Assembly (NCBI GenBank): GCA_947592005.1
Contig: CANQDJ010000003.1
Coordinates: 1 to 64,000 of the forward strand
From: an uncultured Anaeroplasma sp.
GTDB lineage: Bacteria; Bacillota_I; Bacilli_A; Acholeplasmatales; Anaeroplasmataceae
Direction of reading: 5' to 3'
DNA: 64,000 nucleotides
Part shown: positions 17,984-27,062 of the stretch, in pieces
Numbering within the stretch: the first letter of the stretch is position 1
How the letters are laid out: every line of letters starts with the position of its first letter
Program-made: the position numbers and the translations under genes
Notes under the pieces: generated by a model
What the model was told of the DNA's origin: nothing
Seen by the model: only the letters and a program-made list of their open reading frames with translations
Databases searched by the model: none

Positions 17984-19840
17984 ATGGAAGATAAAAAAGT
18001 ATTATTATCTCTTCGAAATGTAGAAGTGTCTTTTAAAGTCAGAGGTAGAACATTGAATGCGATTCGTGGCGTTGATTTAGATGTCTACGAAGGAGAATCT
18101 TTGGCTATTGTCGGTGAATCCGGTTCAGGGAAGTCTGTTTTAACGAAAACATTTTCGGGAATGTTGGATTCCAACGGATATGTCAGTAATGGTAGTATAG
18201 TTTATTATGATGATGAGTTGTCAAAGACCAATGCGAAAAAATCGAAATTCAATAAATTGATGTATTCTATTTTCTTAAAATCTTTGAATAAATTTTCAAA
18301 ATATGAATTTGGAAGTGAAATTTTTAATAAGATTTTCGATATAAAAGCGGAAATTCAAAGTAAAAAACAAGCCTCACAAGAAATTATTGAATCATATGAA
18401 AATCAAATCAATGATTTATTTTATGATCGAACAGAGAAATTCAATTATATTCAAACTATTGATAAAAAAGCCGTATATGAAGAAGGGCCATATGCCACAG
18501 GAAAAGAAGAATATTTGGCTATAAAAAAAGAAATAAAAGAATATGATTTGAAAATTAAAAATTTAAAGGCGGAATTGGCTGAAAAATCCAAAGAAGAAAA
18601 AATTAAATATAATCAAAATAAAGAATTACAAAACCAATATCAAACTATGTTACGGGAATTGAAAGAACAATATAAAACCGATATTAAAAAGGAAATAGCG
18701 GAAGATACCATAAAAAGAAACGAATGGATTTCCAAAGAATTGGTTTTATCTATTTCAAGATATCCTATCAAGAAAAAAATAAATGCATTAATTCATATTA
18801 TTTTTATCTTTCGTTCTGCTTTAAAGCGTGGTGTGGATATTTCGAATGAAGAAGTTTTGGATTCTTTATATGATAAGTATGCTTTTAGAGTGAAATATCT
18901 TGAAGAAGATGATGAAAAACTAGAAGGATACTGTAAATTGGATTTGGCAAAATTTAAATTAAATAGCGACTGGCAACAAATTCGTGGTGCTAAAGTTGCG
19001 ACAGTATTTCAAGATCCGATGACATCGTTAAATCCTATTATTACTATCGGTCAACAAATTATGTCTTGTATATTAAAACATCAAGATGTTACTCGGGACG
19101 AAGCAAAGAAAAAAGCGATAAATCTTATGGAATTGGTAGGAATTTCTGACGCAGAGAAAAGATTTAATGATTATCCATTCCAATATTCTGGTGGTATGCG
19201 GCAGAGAATCGTTATTGCGATTGCTCTTTCTTGTCAACCTCAAATTTTAATATGTGACGAACCGACGACAGCATTGGACGTTACGATACAAGCCCAAATT
19301 TTACGGTTGATTAAAGATTTACAAAAACAATTAGGATTTACAATCGTATTTATTACTCACGATTTGGGTGTTGTGGCAAATGTTGCGGATCGGGTTGTGG
19401 TTTTATATGCCGGTCAAATTGTTGAAATCGGAAAAGTAGAAGAAATCTTTTATGATCCAAGGCACCCATATACTTGGTCTTTGTTGTCTTCTTTACCGCA
19501 ATTATCTGTAAGAGGAGAAGAGTTGTTTTCTATTGTCGGGACACCGCCATCATTATATAATAAGATACAAGGAGATCCTTTTGCTCCGAGAAATCCATAT
19601 CGTATGGCAATAGATTTTGTCAAAGAACCACCGTTTTTTAAAGTTACCGAAACCCATTTTGCCAAAACATGGCTTTTGGATCCACGGGCACCTAAGGTGG
19701 AAAAGCCGGCAATTATTCAAAATTTGCATGAAAAATTGAGTGCGGCTTCGGAAAATACTATTGTTGAAGACAATCCGGAATCACCTCATAAGGAAGAACC
19801 AGAGGTAAAAGAAGATTTGACGGAAAGTGAGGGATTGTAA
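17984..19840 (+). CDS. oppD: Oligopeptide ABC transporter ATPase OppD with large internal insertion
   Basis: 618 residues, against about 330-360 for ordinary OppD/AmiE. Walker A GESGSGKS at 44-51, Q-loop [11 protein letters not shown] at 341-351, signature YSGGMRQRI, Walker [14 protein letters not shown]-loop FITHDLG, and the C-terminal oligopeptide-transporter domain ([21 protein letters not shown]). Residues about 81-320 between Walker A and the Q-loop are an extra, Lys/Glu-rich segment with coiled-coil character ([20 protein letters not shown]) and no motif I know. All catalytic residues are present. The C-terminus adds an acidic tail. ATG 17984 follows AGAGGTGATACT; longer in-frame starts would lie inside oppC. 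Some mycoplasma Opp ATPases also carry long insertions. Confidence 0.9.
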   Translation: MEDKKVLLSLRNVEVSFKVRGRTLNAIRGVDLDVYEGESLAIVGESGSGKSVLTKTFSGMLDSNGYVSNGSIVYYDDELSKTNAKKSKFNKLMYSIFLKSLNKFSKYEFGSEIFNKIFDIKAEIQSKKQASQEIIESYENQINDLFYDRTEKFNYIQTIDKKAVYEEGPYATGKEEYLAIKKEIKEYDLKIKNLKAELAEKSKEEKIKYNQNKELQNQYQTMLRELKEQYKTDIKKEIAEDTIKRNEWISKELVLSISRYPIKKKINALIHIIFIFRSALKRGVDISNEEVLDSLYDKYAFRVKYLEEDDEKLEGYCKLDLAKFKLNSDWQQIRGAKVATVFQDPMTSLNPIITIGQQIMSCILKHQDVTRDEAKKKAINLMELVGISDAEKRFNDYPFQYSGGMRQRIVIAIALSCQPQILICDEPTTALDVTIQAQILRLIKDLQKQLGFTIVFITHDLGVVANVADRVVVLYAGQIVEIGKVEEIFYDPRHPYTWSLLSSLPQLSVRGEELFSIVGTPPSLYNKIQGDPFAPRNPYRMAIDFVKEPPFFKVTETHFAKTWLLDPRAPKVEKPAIIQNLHEKLSAASENTIVEDNPESPHKEEPEVKEDLTESEGL

Positions 19841-20859
19841 TGGAGGAAATTAAGGAAAAAGACAATGTTGTTTTACCGGATAAAGAGAATTTTTCTGAAA
19901 ATGAAAAGAACGAAGAAGATATACAAAAACAGGAAAGAGAAGTTTTATTGTCTTTGAAAAACGTAGATATTTGTTTTGGCAAAGGTAAAAAAACATTTAA
20001 AGCCGTCCGTAATGCCAGTTTTGATATTTACAAAGGAGAAACTTTCTCTCTTGTTGGAGAATCCGGTAGTGGAAAAACAACGATAGGTCGTGCAATTATT
20101 CGTATTAATCCCATTTCGGCAGGGCAAATTATTTTCAAAGGTAAAGTTATTTCCGGAAAATTATCTCATAAAGAAGATCGGGAAGTTGTAAGAAATATTC
20201 AAATGGTATTCCAAGATCCTGCAGCATCTCTAAATGAGCGGGCTACGGTTGAATATATTATTTCGGAAGGATTAAATAGTTTTAAATTGTATTCCAGCGA
20301 AAAGGAAAGAATGGAAAAAATCGAATCTATCGTAAAAGAAGTAGGATTATTACCTGAACATTTAACCAGGTATCCTCATGAATTTTCCGGTGGTCAACGC
20401 CAAAGAATCGGGTTGGCTAGATCAATCGTTATGCATCCGGAATTGATTATTGCCGATGAGCCGATTTCGGCATTAGATGTTTCTATTCGAGCCCAAGTGT
20501 TGAATTTATTAAAAAAATTTCAACGAGAATTGAATATGACATATTTGTTTATAGCCCATGATTTATCTATCGTTAAATTTATATCGGATAGAATCGGTGT
20601 TATATATAAAGGAGATATAGTAGAAATAGCCGAAGCGGAGGAATTATTTCAATTTCCACTTCACCCATATACGAAATCTCTTTTAAGTGCGATTCCTGTT
20701 CCGGATCCGAATATAGAGAAAAATAAAAAATTATATGTTTATGATCCGTCTATCCATGATTATTCCGAAGATAAACCGACATTACAAGACATTGGGCATA
20801 ATCATTTTGTTTTCTGTAATACAAAAGAATTTGAAGAATACAAAAAAATTAGAAGTTGA
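19840..20859 (+). CDS. oppF: Oligopeptide ABC transporter ATPase OppF
   Basis: 339 residues of normal length. Walker [11 protein letters not shown]-loop [15 protein letters not shown], signature [14 protein letters not shown], Walker [16 protein letters not shown]-loop IAHDLS, then the OppF C-terminal extension with [16 protein letters not shown]. The first 35 or so residues are a charged extension ([16 protein letters not shown]) not needed for the fold. The start overlaps the oppD stop. It forms the ATPase heterodimer with OppD. Confidence 0.95.
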   Translation: MEEIKEKDNVVLPDKENFSENEKNEEDIQKQEREVLLSLKNVDICFGKGKKTFKAVRNASFDIYKGETFSLVGESGSGKTTIGRAIIRINPISAGQIIFKGKVISGKLSHKEDREVVRNIQMVFQDPAASLNERATVEYIISEGLNSFKLYSSEKERMEKIESIVKEVGLLPEHLTRYPHEFSGGQRQRIGLARSIVMHPELIIADEPISALDVSIRAQVLNLLKKFQRELNMTYLFIAHDLSIVKFISDRIGVIYKGDIVEIAEAEELFQFPLHPYTKSLLSAIPVPDPNIEKNKKLYVYDPSIHDYSEDKPTLQDIGHNHFVFCNTKEFEEYKKIRS

Positions 20860-20864
20860 TTAGT

Positions 20865-22034
20865 ATGGCAGTTGTTTTTACAAAAAAAGAAAAAAGAAGC
20901 ATTATTATCCGTATCGTTTTAATTATACTATTACTCGGTGTTATTATTGCAAGTATAATCGGTATTGTACATTCTGTAAAAGTCAAAAGAGGATTTAATC
21001 GGATTGAAAGTGATTATTCCACTTTACAATCTTTATCGGAAGAATTTGAATTTTATTATTATTTAGATGATGATAATCTTGGCAGTGTTTCCAAAAATCG
21101 GACAGAATATACAAAATTGTATAGTAGCAGTATAGAAAAGATATATATGCTTTTGGATTCTTATAATTCCTATGAAAATATAAATAATGTATATTATATC
21201 AATCATCATATCAATGAGGATATTCAAGTAGAAGAAATTTTATATGATTCCTTGCTCGAAATCTATCAATTAGATAAGACTACGTTATTATATGGTAATT
21301 TGATTGAATTTTGGGATAATCAATTTTATTCTATTGATGATCAACAAAAAAGATTAAATGATCCATTAAATAATCTAGTCCAAGCCCAAAAAATAGAAGA
21401 TTTTATTCAGTCATATAATACTATATCTTTGGAATTTAAAGAGAATCATACGATTCATTTACATGTTCCAACGGAACTTGTTTCAAAAATCAATATGAAT
21501 GAAACCGAACATTATTTGGATTTTTCTATATATCGGAATGCTATCATAATGAAATATGTGAAAAAAAGTTTCATTGATAAAGGATATATAGATGGATATA
21601 TCGTTTCTAATGATGGGTATGTTTTGTTTTTCGGTGGAAGAAAAAACATAACGAATTTTTCTATTTTCGATAACTATAACGGACATACTTCTGATATCGG
21701 CAGTTGTGATTTGTCCGATTGTACGGCGTTGGTTACTTTTTACGGTTTTCCTTTTACAAGTTTTTATCCATATTATGAGTTGGAGTGGGAAGGAGAAACG
21801 GTAAGAAGAGGAAGAATGATAGATGAAGATGGATATGCTAAAATGGATTTTGATGAGGTATATGTATATGGAGATATGGAGATGAATCGTCTTATTTTTA
21901 TAGGCAGTCATATTATTTTAGGTCAAAATATTGATTTTGATGGTTGTAATTATCTTTATATGAAAGATAAAACAATAACAACGAATGATTCAAATATTAT
22001 TGTGGATTCGTCTTATGAGGTTGTATATGAATAA
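20865..22034 (+). CDS. Membrane-anchored protein, divergent ApbE-like (FMN transferase fold) candidate
   Basis: About 389 residues: an N-terminal transmembrane anchor at about 13-36 (lysines before it, so the bulk is outside), then an extracytoplasmic domain. I do not recognise it with confidence. The block order resembles ApbE flavin transferases: a helix with IEKIYMLLDSYNSYENINNV, then LLYGNLIEFWDNQF (ApbE: G-x-L-x-x-x-W), then HYLDFSIYRNAIIMKYVKKS...GYIVSNDGYVLFFGG (ApbE: vDLGGiaKGya...GvxxalinxGG), and a final VYVYGDMEMNRLIFIG. Key ApbE residues in those blocks appear changed, so it may be inactive. It is the sixth gene of the opp operon, 6 bp after oppF. TTG 20856 is an alternative start. 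Confidence 0.4.
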   Translation: MAVVFTKKEKRSIIIRIVLIILLLGVIIASIIGIVHSVKVKRGFNRIESDYSTLQSLSEEFEFYYYLDDDNLGSVSKNRTEYTKLYSSSIEKIYMLLDSYNSYENINNVYYINHHINEDIQVEEILYDSLLEIYQLDKTTLLYGNLIEFWDNQFYSIDDQQKRLNDPLNNLVQAQKIEDFIQSYNTISLEFKENHTIHLHVPTELVSKINMNETEHYLDFSIYRNAIIMKYVKKSFIDKGYIDGYIVSNDGYVLFFGGRKNITNFSIFDNYNGHTSDIGSCDLSDCTALVTFYGFPFTSFYPYYELEWEGETVRRGRMIDEDGYAKMDFDEVYVYGDMEMNRLIFIGSHIILGQNIDFDGCNYLYMKDKTITTNDSNIIVDSSYEVVYE

Positions 22035-22311
22035 AAAACGAGTCATTATTGCCTCTTGTATATGGGGGTTATCACTTATTGCCGGTATTTTATTAAGTCT
22101 TATAGATAAGAACTGGGTAATAACGATTCCTTTATTGGTAACATTATGTATATTTTTGGGATATAATTCCGTTTCGGTGTATGCGTTAAAGAAAAGACAT
22201 AAAGGAATAGATGTCGATGTGGTTTCTTTAAAAAAATTTATGTTAATTTTATTGTTTGTAGAAGCGGTATTGAGTATCATTTGCGGATTTGTTATATTTC
22301 CGTCTTTATGA
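22027..22311 (+). CDS. Small membrane protein of unknown function
   Basis: 94 residues with three predicted transmembrane helices (about 6-24, 30-50 and 69-90) and a basic loop KKRHKGIDVDVV between the last two. No family recognised. ATG 22027 follows GAGG at 22018 and overlaps the previous gene by 8 bp, so it is translationally coupled to the ApbE-like gene and ends the opp operon. Confidence 0.65.
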   Translation: MNKKRVIIASCIWGLSLIAGILLSLIDKNWVITIPLLVTLCIFLGYNSVSVYALKKRHKGIDVDVVSLKKFMLILLFVEAVLSIICGFVIFPSL

Positions 22312-22334
22312 AAAAGTATTCCATATAAAATTAA

Positions 22335-22366
22335 AGAAGAGGGTTAAACTATAGCCCTCTTTTTTG
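22335..22366. terminator. Terminator of the opp operon (may also serve the CYTH gene)
   Basis: AAGAGGG pairs with CCCTCTT around a short AT loop, followed by TTTTTTG at 22359-22366 on the plus strand. Confidence 0.8.
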
Positions 22367-22379
22367 TGTTTATATTCTA

Positions 22380-22922
22380 TTATTTTCTATGGTCGTATGC
22401 TCTCTTGCTTTTACGGATAGATTCTTTAAATTCGATATTATGATTATCCAAGAAGCCTTGAAAATCTATCAATCCTTGATGACTATCGTCTACTTCATAT
22501 TCTATTTCATAATCGATGTTATCGTAATAGACGCTTTTATCTAAAAATAAAGTTCCGTTTTTATAAGGCGTGGAAGCACGATATGTTGTTAACTCGGCAA
22601 TTTTATTTACATAATATGGTAAACCGATAATGTTGGCATCAAATCCGTTTTTCAATAGTTCTTCGGCTTTTTCTTTGCTGATAAAAAGATGTGTTTCATC
22701 TGCCCCGACTTCCGCTCTTGTTTTCTTTGTTAATTTATAATTTGAACCTTTTTGTCGGATTCTCAATACGGTTTTTTCGTTCATTAACTTTGTATCCGGT
22801 GTATCGAAATAAAAGTTAGTTTGTGGGAAAATATTGTTTTCCAATTCGAATTCTTTTAAAAGATTCAAGTAATCATTTTCGGTAATAAAAGTTTTAAATT
22901 CAATTTCTTTGTTTTTAATCAT
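22380..22922 (-). CDS. CYTH domain protein (YjbK-like)
   Basis: 180 residues. The N-terminal EIEFKTFI gives the ExExK metal/triphosphate signature, followed by FYFDTPDTKL, VLRIRQKGSNYKLTKK and, further on, DYEIEYEVDD. CYTH proteins form a tunnel that binds or cleaves inorganic or nucleoside triphosphates; YjbK-like members in Bacillota have no settled role. A GGTGG site precedes ATG 22922. It faces nadK divergently with a 120-bp AT-rich gap. CYTH genes often sit near ppnK/relA-type genes in Bacillota, consistent with nadK here. Confidence 0.88.
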   Translation of the reverse strand: MIKNKEIEFKTFITENDYLNLLKEFELENNIFPQTNFYFDTPDTKLMNEKTVLRIRQKGSNYKLTKKTRAEVGADETHLFISKEKAEELLKNGFDANIIGLPYYVNKIAELTTYRASTPYKNGTLFLDKSVYYDNIDYEIEYEVDDSHQGLIDFQGFLDNHNIEFKESIRKSKRAYDHRK

Positions 22923-23042
22923 CTTTAACCACCACCAAAATAATTTTATATATAAATTTATTTATATTATCTAATATTTGTAGATAAAAATCAAGGGTTG
23001 TGTTAAAATTATGTATATTAACTGGAAAAGAAGGAAGTGTAT

Positions 23043-23822
23043 ATGATGCGATATTGCATTGTATGTAGGAATGATGAGGAGTCTAAAAAAATAGCGAATC
23101 GAATTCAGCCGAAAATCAAACACCAAATAGATGAAGATAATCCGGAATTGGTTATTGCTGTCGGTGGGGACGGAACTATTATTAAAGCCTTTCATACATA
23201 TCCGAATGCGGTATTATTCGGAATTCATTCCGGTCATTTGGGATTTTATGCCAATTATAATGTGGATAATTTGGAATGTTTGATTGAAGATATAAATACA
23301 GGAAGTTATCAAATTGAGTTTTTAGATTTATTGACTTGTAAAATAACCGATGAAGAAAATAAGGAGATTGTTGCGAATGCATTAAATGAGATTACAATAG
23401 TTACTCCGCCGAGAACTCTTATTTTAGATGTAAATATCGATCAACAGTTTTTTGAAAGATTTCGGGGGACGGGAATGTGTATTTCCACTCCGTATGGGTC
23501 AACGGCTTATAATAAGTCTTTGCATGGGTGTGTAATTGATCCGACGTTAAGGTGTATTCAACTTACGGAAATAGCGGGAATCAATTCAAATGCGTATCGG
23601 ACGTTATCTTCCCCTCTTGTTTTATCGCAAAAAAAGAATATATTGTTAAAGGCCATTTCTCCGCAAGAAGTTTTTATTACGGTAGATCATTTATCTTATA
23701 CGGTGGAAAATTTTAAGAGTTTATCCATTTATAATGATAATCAGACTTTGAGAATGGCATATCATTCACAGGAAAATTTTTTAGATAGAATAAGAAGAAC
23801 ATTTTTAATATCACAGAAATAA
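23043..23822 (+). CDS. nadK: NAD kinase
   Basis: Phosphorylates NAD to NADP. About 259 residues. The GGDGT motif is in VIAVGGDGTIIKAFH, the NE motif in ANALNEITIV, and the diglycine-like FRGTGMCISTPYGSTAYNKS block is intact. GAAGGAAG upstream supports ATG 23043 (ATG 23046 also possible). It is closed by a bidirectional hairpin shared with convergent clpP. Confidence 0.94.
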   Translation: MMRYCIVCRNDEESKKIANRIQPKIKHQIDEDNPELVIAVGGDGTIIKAFHTYPNAVLFGIHSGHLGFYANYNVDNLECLIEDINTGSYQIEFLDLLTCKITDEENKEIVANALNEITIVTPPRTLILDVNIDQQFFERFRGTGMCISTPYGSTAYNKSLHGCVIDPTLRCIQLTEIAGINSNAYRTLSSPLVLSQKKNILLKAISPQEVFITVDHLSYTVENFKSLSIYNDNQTLRMAYHSQENFLDRIRRTFLISQK

Positions 23823-23852
23823 AAACGGGACTAATTTCCCGTTTCATTTCTT
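23823..23852. terminator. Bidirectional terminator between nadK and clpP
   Basis: AAACGGGA (23823-23830) with TCCCGTTT (23837-23844), flanked by A and T tracts. Confidence 0.8.
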
Positions 23853-24421
23853 TTGGTCAGAATTTCATCAATCAAATGATATTCCAATGCTTCTTTGGCT
23901 GTCATATAATAATCTCTTTCGGTATCGTTGGTTATTTTTTCTAAGGGTTGTTTGGTATGAAATGCCAAAAGTTCATTCATATTTTTTTTCGTACGTAAAA
24001 GTCTTTTTGCTTGAATATCAATGTCTGATACAACGCCTTGCATTCCGCCATAGGGTTGGTGAATCATAATTTCACTATGAGGTAAAGCGTATCTTTTACC
24101 GGTTGCGGAAGCCAAAAGAAAGGCGGCCATGGACATTGCCATACCTATACATATCGTATGAACTTTTGATGAAATAAAACAAATGGTATCATAAATAGCC
24201 ATACCCGATGTGATAGAGCCGCCAGGAGAATTGATATAAATCCAAATCGGATCAGTATTGACGGAGTCTAAATATAATAATTGAGAAACGATTATCGATG
24301 CGATATCGTCGTTGATTTCACCGGTAAGAAGAATGATTCTGTCTTTTAAGAGTCTGGAATAAATATCATAACCTCGTTCCCCGTTTTCTCCTTGTTCTAA
24401 AATATAAGGTACATAATTCAT
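23831..24421 (-). CDS. clpP: ATP-dependent Clp protease proteolytic subunit
   Basis: 196 residues, normal length. Catalytic Ser in [13 protein letters not shown] (usual GxAxSMxAxLL), His in [14 protein letters not shown], Asp in [28 protein letters not shown] is the oxyanion region. It assembles as a tetradecamer with Clp ATPases for cytoplasmic protein quality control. AAAGGA precedes the ATG. No CtsR-type operator was recognised upstream. Confidence 0.95.
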   Translation of the reverse strand: MNYVPYILEQGENGERGYDIYSRLLKDRIILLTGEINDDIASIIVSQLLYLDSVNTDPIWIYINSPGGSITSGMAIYDTICFISSKVHTICIGMAMSMAAFLLASATGKRYALPHSEIMIHQPYGGMQGVVSDIDIQAKRLLRTKKNMNELLAFHTKQPLEKITNDTERDYYMTAKEALEYHLIDEILTKRNETGN

Positions 24422-24500
24422 TTTTATCTTATCCTTTCTAAAACCATTTTACATAAAACGTTTACATAATTTTGTTTGTTTATGTCGACTATAAATTTTG

Positions 24501-24529
24501 TTGATTAAAAAATAATATAGTGGTAAAAT
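24501..24529 (+). promoter_or_regulatory. SigA promoter of gap
   Basis: TTGATT (24501-24506), 17-bp spacer, TAAAAT (24524-24529) with TGG directly before it (extended -10). The strong AGGAGG site is at 24557 onwards, fitting high expression. Confidence 0.65.
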
Positions 24530-24572
24530 ATTAGTGTAAAAATATTACAATTTTTAGGAGGAATTTATTATT

Positions 24573-25604
24573 ATGGCTATTAAAGTAGCAATTAATGGTT
24601 TTGGTCGTATTGGTCGTTTGGCTTTCAGACAAATGTTTGGTGCTAAGGGATATGAAATTGTTGCAATTAACGATTTAACAGAACCGAAAATGTTAGCAAA
24701 TTTGTTGAAGTATGACACTGCACAAGGTGGATATTGCGGACGCATCGGAGATGCATTCCACACAGTAGAAGCCGGTGAACATTCTATCACAGTTGATGGT
24801 AAGACAATCACAATTTATGATGAAAAAGATGCCGTTAATTTACCTTGGGGAAAATTGGGTGTCGATGTTGTATTGGAATGTACTGGTTTTTATACAAAGA
24901 AGGAAAAAGCACAAGCACACATTACCGCTGGTGCTAAGAAAGTCGTTATTTCCGCTCCGGCAGGAAACGATTTGCCGACAATCGTGTATGGCGTTAATGA
25001 AAAGACTTTGACTGCAGCCGATACAATTATTTCCGCTGCTTCTTGTACTACAAACTGTTTGGCTCCAATGGCTGATGCATTGAATAAATATGCACCGATT
25101 CAATCTGGTATTATGAGTACGATTCATGCTTATACCGGTGATCAAATGATTTTGGACGGACCGCATAGAAAAGGCGATTTAAGAAGAGCACGTGCCGGTG
25201 CTGCAAATATTGTTCCTAATTCAACCGGTGCCGCTAAAGCAATCGGTTTGGTTATTCCTGAATTGAATGGTAAGTTAATTGGTTCTGCTCAACGTGTTCC
25301 GGTTGTTACAGGTTCTACTACGATTCTAACCGCAGTTGTTAAAGGAAAAGACATTACTGTTGACGGAATTAATGCTGCAATGAAGGCTGCTCAATCTGAC
25401 TCATTTGGTTATAATACCGATCCAATCGTTTCTTCTGATGTAATCGGTATGAAGTTCGGTTCATTATTTGACGCAACACAAACTATGGTTGCTAAAGTAG
25501 GAGAAGATACATATCAAGTTCAAGTTGTTTCTTGGTATGATAATGAAAATTCTTATACAAGTCAAATGGTTCGTACTATTAAGTACTTTGCTGAATTAAA
25601 GTAA
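24573..25604 (+). CDS. gap: Glyceraldehyde-3-phosphate dehydrogenase
   Basis: Glycolytic oxidation of GAP to 1,3-bisphosphoglycerate with NAD. 343 residues. NAD site [13 protein letters not shown], catalytic Cys in [12 protein letters not shown], His in [10 protein letters not shown], and the phosphate-site block [20 protein letters not shown]. Single gene with its own promoter and terminator. Codon use with many optimal codons (GGT, GCT, AAC) and the consensus ribosome binding site suggest a highly expressed gene. Confidence 0.97.
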   Translation: MAIKVAINGFGRIGRLAFRQMFGAKGYEIVAINDLTEPKMLANLLKYDTAQGGYCGRIGDAFHTVEAGEHSITVDGKTITIYDEKDAVNLPWGKLGVDVVLECTGFYTKKEKAQAHITAGAKKVVISAPAGNDLPTIVYGVNEKTLTAADTIISAASCTTNCLAPMADALNKYAPIQSGIMSTIHAYTGDQMILDGPHRKGDLRRARAGAANIVPNSTGAAKAIGLVIPELNGKLIGSAQRVPVVTGSTTILTAVVKGKDITVDGINAAMKAAQSDSFGYNTDPIVSSDVIGMKFGSLFDATQTMVAKVGEDTYQVQVVSWYDNENSYTSQMVRTIKYFAELK

Positions 25605-25621
25605 TAAAATCATTCGTATAT

Positions 25622-25650
25622 AAAAGTCTATCTATTGATAGGCTTTTTTA
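25622..25650 (+). terminator. Terminator of gap
   Basis: AAAAGTCTATC pairs with GATAGGCTTTT around TATT, followed by T residues. Confidence 0.85.
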
Positions 25651-25706
25651 TATTTCGTTTCTTTTAGTTAAAAATATGATATAATTTTTATAACGGAGGT
25701 ATTATT

Positions 25707-26372
25707 ATGGGTTGGAAAGAATTTTTAGATGAAGAGAAAAAACAAGAATATTATAAAAAATTAAAAGAAGCGATAGATAAAGAATATGCAACATATCGGT
25801 GTTTTCCGGAATATTCTAAAATTTTTCATGCGTTATCTAAAACTAAAATGGAGAATGTAAAAGTAGTGATTTTGGGACAAGATCCATATCATGAATATGG
25901 ACAGGCACATGGGTTGGCTTTTTCCGTTTTATGTCCTGTTTTACCACCTTCTTTACAAAACATATATCGAGAAATGGCCGATGATTTACAGATGCCCGTT
26001 CAACAAGATGGGAATTTGGATTATTTGGCGGAACAAGGTGTTTTACTATTGAATACTTTATTATCTGTTCGAGAGGGACAAGCCTTTTCTCATAGAAATT
26101 TAGGTTGGGAAATATTGACGGATCATATTATTCAAAAATTAAATGAATTACCTCAACCGATTGTGTTTATTTTATGGGGCTCTGCCGCTCAATCTAAAAA
26201 AGTATTTTTAAATAATTCGAATCATTATATTATTCAATCTGCTCACCCATCTCCTTTATCTGCTTATCGTGGTTTTTTCGGTTCTAAACCGTTTAGTCGT
26301 ACGAATGCTTTTTTACAAAGCAAAGGAATTCCGCCGATTCGCTGGATAAAAGCCCAAAAGCCCGATATTTAA
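25707..26372 (+). CDS. ung: Uracil-DNA glycosylase (family 1)
   Basis: Removes uracil from DNA to start base excision repair. 221 residues. Catalytic motif VVILGQDPYHEYGQAHGLAFSV (water-activating Asp in GQDPYH), LLLNTLLSVREG, IVFILWGSAAQ, and the HPSPLSAYRGFFGSKPFS leucine/minor-groove loop. CGGAGG precedes ATG 25707 with TATAAT at 25680-25685. Confidence 0.96.
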   Translation: MGWKEFLDEEKKQEYYKKLKEAIDKEYATYRCFPEYSKIFHALSKTKMENVKVVILGQDPYHEYGQAHGLAFSVLCPVLPPSLQNIYREMADDLQMPVQQDGNLDYLAEQGVLLLNTLLSVREGQAFSHRNLGWEILTDHIIQKLNELPQPIVFILWGSAAQSKKVFLNNSNHYIIQSAHPSPLSAYRGFFGSKPFSRTNAFLQSKGIPPIRWIKAQKPDI

Positions 26373-26402
26373 CCGCATACATATAGTATGGGTGATTAAA
26401 TT

Positions 26403-26888
26403 ATGCAAGGAAACTATTTTATGAATGGTTATAATTCAATGAAGCAATATGTTGTTAAGCCCGGAGATAGTTTATATATGATTGCGAAAGCGAATAATAC
26501 GACAGTAGAAGATTTAAAAAATGTGAATCATTTGTATTCTAATACAATTTATCCGAATCAAATTTTATTTCTTCCCGTTGTAGATAATGTTGGTATAACA
26601 AATAAAACGTATATGACCTCTGATGGTGATTCTTTAAAAGATATATTAAAGAAATTTAATTTAGAGTTAGAGGATTTATCCGATTATAATGATATTGATA
26701 AATTGAAGTTAGAAGGGAATCAGTTGTTGTTTATTGATAAAAGAAACAAAGGAAAAACCCATAAGGTAGGATATGGTGATAAAATAGAAGATGTCTTATC
26801 CAAATATCAACTTTCTCCTTTGGAATTCTTAAAGTTAAATGAAAATAGTATATTAAAAGTCGGCGAAGAGATAATTGTTGAAAAATAA
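26403..26888 (+). CDS. Triple-LysM protein without signal peptide
   Basis: 161 residues, made of three LysM repeats: about 15-58 (YVVKPGDSLYMIAKANNTTV), a diverged one at about 62-106 (YMTSDGDSLKDILKKFNLEL) and about 118-160 (HKVGYGDKIEDVLSKYQLSP). LysM binds N-acetylglucosamine polymers. There is no signal peptide, membrane segment or catalytic domain. In spore formers, LysM proteins without secretion signals (SafA, SpoVID) sit in the forespore coat; in this window the CotZ-like gene makes that possible, but this is inference. ATG 26403 follows GGGTGA; ATG 26421 follows AAGG and is an alternative. Confidence 0.8.
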   Translation: MQGNYFMNGYNSMKQYVVKPGDSLYMIAKANNTTVEDLKNVNHLYSNTIYPNQILFLPVVDNVGITNKTYMTSDGDSLKDILKKFNLELEDLSDYNDIDKLKLEGNQLLFIDKRNKGKTHKVGYGDKIEDVLSKYQLSPLEFLKLNENSILKVGEEIIVEK

Positions 26889-26985
26889 TTATCTTTTTTT
26901 CTGCCATAATCGAAAAGGATAAATTATATAATTTGGGATAAACTAAAAAATGTGATAAAAAAGGGTAAAAAAAGTAGATTTTTTG

Positions 26986-27029
26986 GTAAACGTTTACTTA
27001 TCACAAATCATTATTAAATAATGTATAAT
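26986..27029 (+). promoter_or_regulatory. adhE promoter with CcpA-like cre palindrome
   Basis: GTAAACGTTTAC (26986-26997) is a perfect 12-bp palindrome matching the core of the cre consensus TGWAANCGNTNWCA, and TATAAT is at 27024-27029. The palindrome lies at or just before the -35 position. A wider inverted pair TGTGATAA (26951-26958) and TTATCACA (26998-27005) is also present. Confidence 0.5.
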
Positions 27030-27062
27030 AAAACAAATGAGTTTTAAATTTCGGAGGAAATT

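Noticed and set aside
26364-26402. A SigE/SigK promoter upstream of the LysM gene (CATACATATAG)
   Set aside because: The -10-like CATAC lacks the downstream TA and no -35 match lies at the required distance.
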